NCBI GenBank assembly: GCA_021208135.1 | Contig: JAJOKB010000046.1 | Location: 1-32,961 of the forward strand | Direction of reading: 5' to 3' | Origin: Verrucomicrobiota bacterium | GTDB taxonomy: Bacteria; Verrucomicrobiota; Verrucomicrobiia; Opitutales; Oceanipulchritudinaceae | Length of the DNA: 32,961 nucleotides | Shown: positions 28,698 to 32,961 of the stretch, piece by piece | Position numbering within the stretch: the stretch's first letter is position 1 | Layout of the letters: each line of letters begins with the position of its first letter | Position numbers and translations under genes: made by a program | Notes under the pieces: generated by a model | What the model was told of the DNA's origin: nothing | The model's database searches: none | The model's input: the letters and a program-made list of their open reading frames with translations, nothing else

Positions 28698-28731
28698 TCC
28701 CAAACATAACGAACTCAACACTATCACAATC

Positions 28732-30384
28732 ATGGCACCCGCAAAAAAAGCCCCAGGCAATAAGGACAAGCTACTGAAAAAAAAAGTCGACCACCATCCA
28801 TTGGTAGTCAATGGCGACCTGCGTGAAAGCGCCAATCAGGCTTGTTGGCCAGCGCAGAAAGCAATGGAGGATAAACTCACCAAGGTGTTTAAAAGCTTTG
28901 GCTTTACCTTGAAACGCATGCACCCCTACAGCGAACAGCGCAAACACGGTTTCATCGGCAGCCAAAAAGAGGGCATGGATGTATTCGCTAAGGTGGATCC
29001 AGAGTTGCCCCTGGTGGTTGCTGAAAGTGTTTGGCAATACAGCCATCATATCCTCCACGGACTGATTGATCACAAGGCACCTATCCTTACCGTCGCCAAT
29101 TGGTCGGGTCAGTGGCCGGGTTTGGTCGGAATGCTCAACCTGAATGGCTGCCTCACCAAGGCTGGCGTTGAATACAGCACCGTTTGGAGCGAAGATTTCA
29201 GCGACACGCCGTTCCTTATGGCTATCAAAAAATGGTTGGCCCGCGGACGTATTCTGCATCCCACTGTGCACGTGTCTCCTTTGAGTCTGGCGAAAATGCC
29301 CCCCAAGGCGCGCAAGACAGGCGCTGCCCTCGCTGCAGACCTCAAGCGCAAAAAGGCTATTATGGGCGTTTTTGACGAGGGTTGTATGGGCATGTACAAC
29401 GCCATTATTCCCGACGAATTGCTTTTTTCAACCGGTGTCTACAAAGAGCGCCTAAGCCAAAGCGCTCTATACGCGGCTATGTTGAACGTCACTGATAAAG
29501 AGGCCACTGCTGTTTACAAGTGGTTGGTCAAGAAGGGCTTCAATTTTCACTTTGGCAAAAATGAAGCAACTGACCTGACAGAAGCCCAAGTTTTGCAGCA
29601 ATGCAAAATGTATATCGCTGCTTGCCGAATCGGCGATGAGTTCGGCTGCGAGGCTATTGGTATTCAGTACCAGCAAGGGCTCAAAGACCTGTGTCCAGCC
29701 AGCGATCTGGTGGAAGGTATCTTAAACAACAGCGATCGTCCCCCTGTGAAAAATGCCCTCGGCGAGATTATTCGCGATGGCAAGCCCTTCACCCATTTCA
29801 ATGAAGTGGATGAATGCGCCGGCCTGGATGGCATTCTAACGCAACGCGTCCACGAAGCGCTGAAGCAGCCGGTAGAAAACACGTTGCACGATTTGCGTTG
29901 GGGCGATGCTGACGCCAGTGGTACGACTGATGAATACGTCTGGGTGTTTGAAATCAGTGGCGGTGCGCCTCCGGCCCATCATGTGGACGGCTACAAGGGA
30001 ACGCATGGTTACCGTCAGCCGGCCATGTACTTCCGCCTGGGTGGCGCAACCTGTTCTGGCGTCGCCAAACCCGGTGAAATCATTTGGAGCCGAATATTTG
30101 TCGCCAATGGTAAACTTAAAATGGACATTGGTCGCGGTAAAGCGATCACTCTGCCCGAAGAAGAAACCCGGCGCAGATTGGATTCCACCACACCTGTATG
30201 GCCCATCATGCACGGCGTCACCTATGGTGTCAGCCGCGATCAGATGATGGCTCGGCACCCGGCCAACCACATTCAGATCGCCTACGCCAATTCAGCTGCT
30301 GAAGCAGATCTTGTCCTGCTCACTAAAGCGGCAATGGCCGAAGAATTGGGTATTGAAGTTTTTTATTTGCGGCACTCGCGCTGA
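28732..30384 (+). CDS. L-fucose isomerase-like protein
   Basis: A 550-residue, intact, cytoplasmic protein. I chose the ATG at 28732 ([18 protein letters not shown]): the open frame extends upstream only because it reads the end of the oxoamine synthase gene out of frame. After a Lys-rich N-terminal tail, the sequence resembles the two Rossmann-like N-terminal domains and C-terminal domain of L-fucose/L-arabinose isomerases ([76 protein letters not shown]). These enzymes interconvert aldose and ketose using Mn(II). I could not confirm all metal ligands, so the substrate and even activity are open. It starts 34 nt after the synthase stop, and a hairpin terminator follows. Confidence 0.62.
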   Translation: MAPAKKAPGNKDKLLKKKVDHHPLVVNGDLRESANQACWPAQKAMEDKLTKVFKSFGFTLKRMHPYSEQRKHGFIGSQKEGMDVFAKVDPELPLVVAESVWQYSHHILHGLIDHKAPILTVANWSGQWPGLVGMLNLNGCLTKAGVEYSTVWSEDFSDTPFLMAIKKWLARGRILHPTVHVSPLSLAKMPPKARKTGAALAADLKRKKAIMGVFDEGCMGMYNAIIPDELLFSTGVYKERLSQSALYAAMLNVTDKEATAVYKWLVKKGFNFHFGKNEATDLTEAQVLQQCKMYIAACRIGDEFGCEAIGIQYQQGLKDLCPASDLVEGILNNSDRPPVKNALGEIIRDGKPFTHFNEVDECAGLDGILTQRVHEALKQPVENTLHDLRWGDADASGTTDEYVWVFEISGGAPPAHHVDGYKGTHGYRQPAMYFRLGGATCSGVAKPGEIIWSRIFVANGKLKMDIGRGKAITLPEEETRRRLDSTTPVWPIMHGVTYGVSRDQMMARHPANHIQIAYANSAAEADLVLLTKAAMAEELGIEVFYLRHSR

Positions 30385-30457
30385 CGGCAAGGACTTCTGA
30401 TTTTCCGGCTGTGCGAATCTGCGGAGCGCACGGCAAGGTCACATTAACGACACTTGA

Positions 30458-30490
30458 CCACTGTGGGAGTCATGCCCACAGTGGTTTGTT
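30458..30490 (+). terminator. Hairpin terminator after the fucose isomerase-like gene
   Basis: CCACTGTGGG (30458-30467), loop AGTCATG and CCCACAGTGG (30475-30484) form a perfect 10-bp stem followed by TTTGTT. The U tract is short, but the stem is strong. It lies 74 nt after the isomerase-like stop and 33 nt before the metY start, so it separates two transcripts. A role as a metY leader attenuator cannot be excluded. Confidence 0.75.
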
Positions 30491-30522
30491 CATTGAATTG
30501 CTAACCCTAACATTGTCTCTAC

Positions 30523-31827
30523 ATGCAATCCATTCCTTCAGGTTTTGGTACCAAAGCTGTTCATGCCGGGCAAAAGCCCGATCCGACCACCGGTTCCAGA
30601 GCCGTACCTATCTATCAGACCACCAGCTATCAGTTCAGGGATACTGAACATGCGGCCAATTTATTTGCGCTCAAAGAGCTGGGCAATATCTATACACGTA
30701 TTCACAATCCAACTACGGATGTGGTCGAAGCCCGTCTGGCTGCCCTGGAAGGTGGCACTGCTGCGTTGGCGCACTCCAGTGGGCAGGCTGCCATTACCAA
30801 TGCCATTCTAAACATCGCAGGTGCTGGTGACCACATTGTTTCAGTAGCCCAGCTTTACGGTGGTACTTATACTTTGTTCCACAACACTCTGCCCAAACTG
30901 GGCATTGAGGTTACCTTTGTGAATGGCGAGGATCCGGAAGCTTTTCGCTCCGCCTTGAAACCGAATACCAAGGCCTTTTTTGGGGAGACCATGGGCAATC
31001 CCCGTCTCAATATTTTCCCAATCGCTGAAGTTGCCGCCATTGCCAACGAAGCCGGTGTACCTCTCATTCTCGACAATACCGCTCTCAGCCCTGCACTTTG
31101 CCGTCCTATCGAACACGGGGCACATGTTGTGGTGCATAGTCTCACCAAGTTCATTGGTGGTCATGGCACCAGCATCGGAGGCGTTGTCGTTGACGGTGGC
31201 AATTTCGACTGGAGCAGGGGACGATTCCCTGGATTTACTGAACCGGATCCCAGCTATCACGGTCTGGTGTATTGGGATGTGTTCAAAGCTTTCCCGCCCG
31301 CCGGCGGCGCCAACGTCGCCTACGGTTTAAAAATGCGCTTGCAGCTCATGCGAGATACAGGCAACTGCCCATCGCCATTTAATTCATTTTTGCATCTTCA
31401 AGGCTTGGAGACCTTGCACCTGCGTATGCAGCGTCACTGCAGTAACGCCATGGCAGTGGCGGAATTTTTGCAAAACCATCCAAAGGTAAGCTGGGTTAAC
31501 TACCCAGGCTTGCCCAGCAGCCCGGCCCACGCATTGGCGCAAAAGTATCTGACGGGTGGTTATGGTGCGCTGTTGGGCTTTGGTGTAGTGGGCGGGCTTG
31601 CAGCCGGTAAGCGTTTCATTGAGGGGCTCAGCTTGTTCAGTCATTTGGCCAACATTGGCGATGCCAAGAGCCTTGCGATCCACCCCGCAAGTACCACCCA
31701 CTCGCAGTTAACTGCTGAACAGCAGGTAGCCAGTGGGGTTTCTCCAGATTACATCCGCCTCAGCGTTGGCATTGAAGATCCGGCAGATATTTTGGAAGAT
31801 TTGCGCCAATCCCTGGACCAAATCTAA
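30523..31827 (+). CDS. metY: O-acetylhomoserine sulfhydrylase
   Basis: PLP enzyme that makes homocysteine (or cysteine) from O-acetylhomoserine (or O-acetylserine) and sulfide. The 434-residue product is the length of MetY/Cys25-type enzymes, longer than MetB and MetC. Motifs: [92 protein letters not shown], the PLP lysine in [16 protein letters not shown], and [18 protein letters not shown] near the C-terminus. The 138-nt region before it contains a terminator hairpin but no SAM riboswitch that I can recognise. The gene is intact. It is followed after 20 nt by a DedA-type membrane protein. Confidence 0.93.
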   Translation: MQSIPSGFGTKAVHAGQKPDPTTGSRAVPIYQTTSYQFRDTEHAANLFALKELGNIYTRIHNPTTDVVEARLAALEGGTAALAHSSGQAAITNAILNIAGAGDHIVSVAQLYGGTYTLFHNTLPKLGIEVTFVNGEDPEAFRSALKPNTKAFFGETMGNPRLNIFPIAEVAAIANEAGVPLILDNTALSPALCRPIEHGAHVVVHSLTKFIGGHGTSIGGVVVDGGNFDWSRGRFPGFTEPDPSYHGLVYWDVFKAFPPAGGANVAYGLKMRLQLMRDTGNCPSPFNSFLHLQGLETLHLRMQRHCSNAMAVAEFLQNHPKVSWVNYPGLPSSPAHALAQKYLTGGYGALLGFGVVGGLAAGKRFIEGLSLFSHLANIGDAKSLAIHPASTTHSQLTAEQQVASGVSPDYIRLSVGIEDPADILEDLRQSLDQI

Positions 31828-31847
31828 TTTTCAATAGCCAAAACATT

Positions 31848-32544
31848 ATGGTGCCGCAACTGCAGGCAAGGGCTGGAGCTATCTACGCCAGGCATCCGCG
31901 CAAGGCCATTGTCTCTGGCCTGTTGGCCGTCGCTTTGGGGATAGTGTTGATTGCCGCAGTTGTGGTTCATCGCGAATGGGTGTTGGCGTCCGTGCAATCA
32001 TTGCGCGCCTGGTCTATCGCTTCTCTGCAGGGTATTCCGCTGTCCTGGTATCTGCTAGCGATGATCCTGACGCCAGCGTTTGGTGCTCCTTTGAGTATTT
32101 TCTATGTCACCGTTGCCACAGTGGCCGGTGGTCCTCTGCAGGGCGTTGTTTACGCCTGTGTTGCAGTCTTCCTCAATATGGCGCTCAGCTATGCATTGGC
32201 TGCTTATCTCTGTCGGCCCTTGCTTCAAAGAGTGCTGCTTAGACTTGGGTACAGCGTACCAAAGATCAGACAGGAAATTGAGAACAAGGTGATCGTCATC
32301 GTCAGGGTTTCGCCTCTTCCTTTTGTAGTGCAAAATTATTCACTGGGTATTGCCAGAGTGAAATTTTGGCCCTACCTGTGGATTTCCGGCGTTATTCAGG
32401 CTTTCTGGGCCATTGGCATGGTCTTGCTGGCAGATTCATTTTTTCAGCGGATCCTGGCTACTGGCTATTTCCGGAGCAGTCATTCTGGTCACAGCGTTTT
32501 TCATTATGCGCTCCATTCAGCGCCGTAATGCCAACAAACCATGA
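31848..32544 (+). CDS. TVP38/TMEM64 (DedA/VTT) family membrane protein (one frameshift)
   Basis: An integral membrane protein of about 231 residues. TM segments include AIVSGLLAVALGIVLIAAVVV, WYLLAMILTPAFGAPLSIFYVTVATVAGG, and GVVYACVAVFLNMALSYALAAYL. The VTT-domain signature region is RVSPLPFVVQNYSLGIARVKFWPYLWIS. Family members move phospholipid carriers or lipids across the membrane; the specific role here is unknown. After SFFQ (near 32446-32450) one extra base breaks the frame. The alternative frame continues as a last TM helix and polar tail (GSWLLAISGAVILVTAFFIM, then RSIQRRNANKP) with a stop at 32542-32544. That stop overlaps the coaE ATG as ATGA, which supports the reconstruction. 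Confidence 0.85.
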
Positions 32545-32961
32545 ATGTCGGTCTTACCGGTGGAATAGGTTGCGGTAAATCAACCGCCCTCAAATTTTTC
32601 AGTGAAGCAGGCGCATCCGTTTTGGACACCGATTGTGTCGCCAAAGAACTGCTGGACACTGACCGGGAGGTGCGTCAAGGAGTTTTGGAACTCTTTGGTG
32701 CAGGCGTTTTTACCTCTGAAGGAAAGGTTGACAGGGCCGCCCTCGCATCTATGGTATTTTCTAATTCGGATAAGTTGCGTGCTCTGGAGTCGCTGGTTCA
32801 TCCTAAAGTTCGGACCGTGTGGCAACAGAGGCTATCGCAAAACCACCCCCTTCTGGTCGTAGAAATTCCTGTTGTTTGAAAAAATCTTGCAACAGCATTT
32901 CGATTGCGTCGTCTGCGTTGCTGCGATCTATCTCTAAGTCACCACGCCTGTTGAAACGGGG
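32541..32961 (+). CDS. coaE: Dephospho-CoA kinase, N-terminal part (two frame breaks, cut by window end)
   Basis: CoaE phosphorylates dephospho-CoA, the last step of coenzyme A synthesis. The N-terminus MNVGLTGGIGCGKSTALKFF is the P-loop NTP-binding motif. It continues as VLDTDCVAKELL, GKVDRAALASMVFSNSDKLRALESLVHPKV and LVVEIP, all CoaE-like. After EIP (32868-32873) two bases seem missing: restoring them gives the family motif PLLFEK, then ILQQHFDCVVCVAA. Another break follows near 32920-32935, after which LLKRG is read. About 140 of the usual ~200 residues are in the window. The ATG overlaps the membrane-protein stop by 4 nt. Confidence 0.88.

Noticed and set aside
28534-28731. N-terminal extension of the fucose isomerase-like protein
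   Set aside because: These codons read the 3' end of the oxoamine synthase in a wrong frame; the repaired synthase frame accounts for the bases up to its stop at 28697.
30385-30522. SAM riboswitch before metY
   Set aside because: Only a simple 10-bp hairpin is visible; no multi-helix core or conserved SAM-binding sequence could be recognised in 138 nt.
1-32961. CRISPR arrays, insertion sequences, toxin-antitoxin or phage-defence genes
   Set aside because: No spaced direct repeats, transposase motifs or paired small toxin/antitoxin frames were recognised.

Overview
The window looks like chromosomal DNA of a Verrucomicrobiota bacterium, probably class Opitutia (Opitutae). This rests on the C-terminal module of the secreted protein at the left end (an 'SNLMRFAFGLGP'-type stretch followed by a 'VEQSADLSTWS...FLRL' sandwich, common in that phylum), on OppB/OppC-type permeases with large extracytoplasmic inserts, and on the general protein style. 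The placement is inference. Base composition looks even and moderately GC-rich, and I see no insertion sequence, prophage, integrase or CRISPR array. No gene-free stretch exceeds about 250 bases.

Layout. Minus strand, 1-4292: the first codons of a FAD/NAD-binding oxidoreductase, a large secreted PKD-domain protein, and a 4-alpha-glucanotransferase (malQ). Plus strand, 4545-6811: an HU DNA-binding protein with a strong terminator, galactokinase and a DtxR/MntR-type metal regulator. Minus strand, 24459 down to 6764: one long co-directional run with many 1-22 nt gene overlaps. In transcription order it holds an oligosaccharide/oligopeptide ABC transporter (solute-binding protein, OppB, OppC, OppD, OppF); a circularly permuted ATP-grasp/alpha-E fusion with a transglutaminase-like protein; a protein-arginine-phosphatase-like LMW phosphatase, rpiB, glyA and msrA; then a lipocalin lipoprotein, a second and catalytically degenerate MalQ paralogue, and uvrA. 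Plus strand, 24601-25585: tRNA-Lys(UUU) followed 13 nt later by a GH32-like glycosidase. Minus strand, 27386-25594: a GDSL hydrolase and an NtrC-like response regulator with degenerate motifs. Plus strand, 27488-32961: an alpha-oxoamine synthase, an L-fucose-isomerase-like protein, a terminator, metY, a TVP38/DedA membrane protein and coaE, cut by the window end.

Carbohydrate handling (two MalQ, GalK, a GH32-like enzyme, a sugar-isomerase-like protein, an Opp-type importer) mixes with housekeeping genes. The most interesting elements are: the degenerate MalQ2, in which the catalytic Glu is replaced by Lys, embedded in translationally coupled genes; a probable fusion of solute-binding protein and permease into one polypeptide; the ATP-grasp/alpha-E/transglutaminase system; and an NtrC-like regulator that has lost GAFTGA, Walker B and the HTH.

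Caveat. About half the genes are broken by single-base indels, mostly in runs of 3-7 identical bases. Removing or restoring one base gives continuous, family-consistent proteins and matching ATGA gene junctions. I treat these as probable sequencing errors and report each such gene as one CDS across its breaks.
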